Assembly (NCBI RefSeq): GCF_006716565.1
Contig: NZ_VFPG01000001.1
Span: 2,170,001-2,234,000, forward strand
From: Nocardia bhagyanarayanae
Lineage (GTDB): Bacteria; Actinomycetota; Actinomycetes; Mycobacteriales; Mycobacteriaceae
DNA: 64,000 bases
Reading direction: 5' to 3'
This document shows, one piece after another, positions 63,964 to 64,000 of this stretch. The notes under the pieces are model-generated. The model was not told where the DNA came from and did not search any database. It saw only the letters and a program-made list of their open reading frames with translations. The number at the start of each line of letters is the position of its first letter. Position 1 is the stretch's first letter. Both the position numbers and the translations under genes were made by a program.

Positions 63964-64000
63964 CACCCACCGTGCGCGGGCGGTACGCCCCCATGGACAC

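Overview
The window is high-GC actinobacterial DNA, most consistent with the genus Nocardia (order Mycobacteriales). The signs are GTG and ATG starts with frequent 4-base stop/start overlaps, mycolic-acid genes (a fused HadA-HadB dehydratase), a BldC-type regulator, MenJ menaquinone reductase, and a gene order that follows the Mycobacterium tuberculosis Rv0509-Rv0651 region: hemACDB, hemL, the cytochrome c (ccs) block, menaquinone genes, htpX, yajQ, tRNA-Tyr/Thr/Met, rpmG, had, tRNA-Trp, secE, nusG, rplK, rplA, rplJ. No prophage, insertion sequence, CRISPR array or origin was seen.

Layout. 1-3.2 kb: end of hemA, then hemC and hemD as a tightly overlapping heme operon ending in a strong hairpin. 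3.2-7.3 kb: a reverse-strand block of four uncharacterised genes (a 743-residue protein with a duplicated module, a membrane protein with a Cys/Gly-rich tail, a Sel1-like repeat protein and a small basic protein) lying between hemD and hemB. 7.5-11.4 kb: hemB and a run of small membrane or secreted proteins. 11.6-18.3 kb: hemL, a histidine phosphatase with a very long low-complexity N-terminus, and the System II cytochrome c maturation genes (TlpA-like lipoprotein, ccdA, resB, ccsA). 18.7-24.5 kb: a secreted protein, a PurN-type formyltransferase, membrane proteins, bldC, a Cds1-like cysteine desulfhydrase, and an HTH plus Clp-N pair behind twin palindromes. 24.8-30.5 kb: a DrrAB-type ABC exporter facing a large SARP/AfsR-type regulator.

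30.6-37.8 kb and 45.5-52.9 kb: menaquinone biosynthesis (menA, menE, menB, menD, menG, menJ and a polyprenyl diphosphate synthase) with a hotdog thioesterase that may be the missing DHNA-CoA hydrolase; menC is not present. Between these lie a TetR/aldo-keto reductase pair and a 1407-residue nitrate reductase fused to an NADPH flavoprotein. 46-51 kb also carries an MgtA/PimB-type mannosyltransferase and a MarR/cupin pair sharing a perfect 36-bp palindrome. 53-64 kb: htpX, yajQ, tRNAs, rpmG, hadAB, secE-nusG, rplK-rplA, an FMN reductase, an MFS exporter, and the L10 leader with attenuator ahead of rplJ.

The main functional themes are tetrapyrrole synthesis feeding cytochromes, cytochrome c assembly, menaquinone for the respiratory chain, mycolic-acid and mannolipid envelope synthesis, and the translation machinery. 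Two families of short interspersed repeats sit in the intergenic spaces. Family assignments come from motifs read in the translations and remembered family features; no database search was run.
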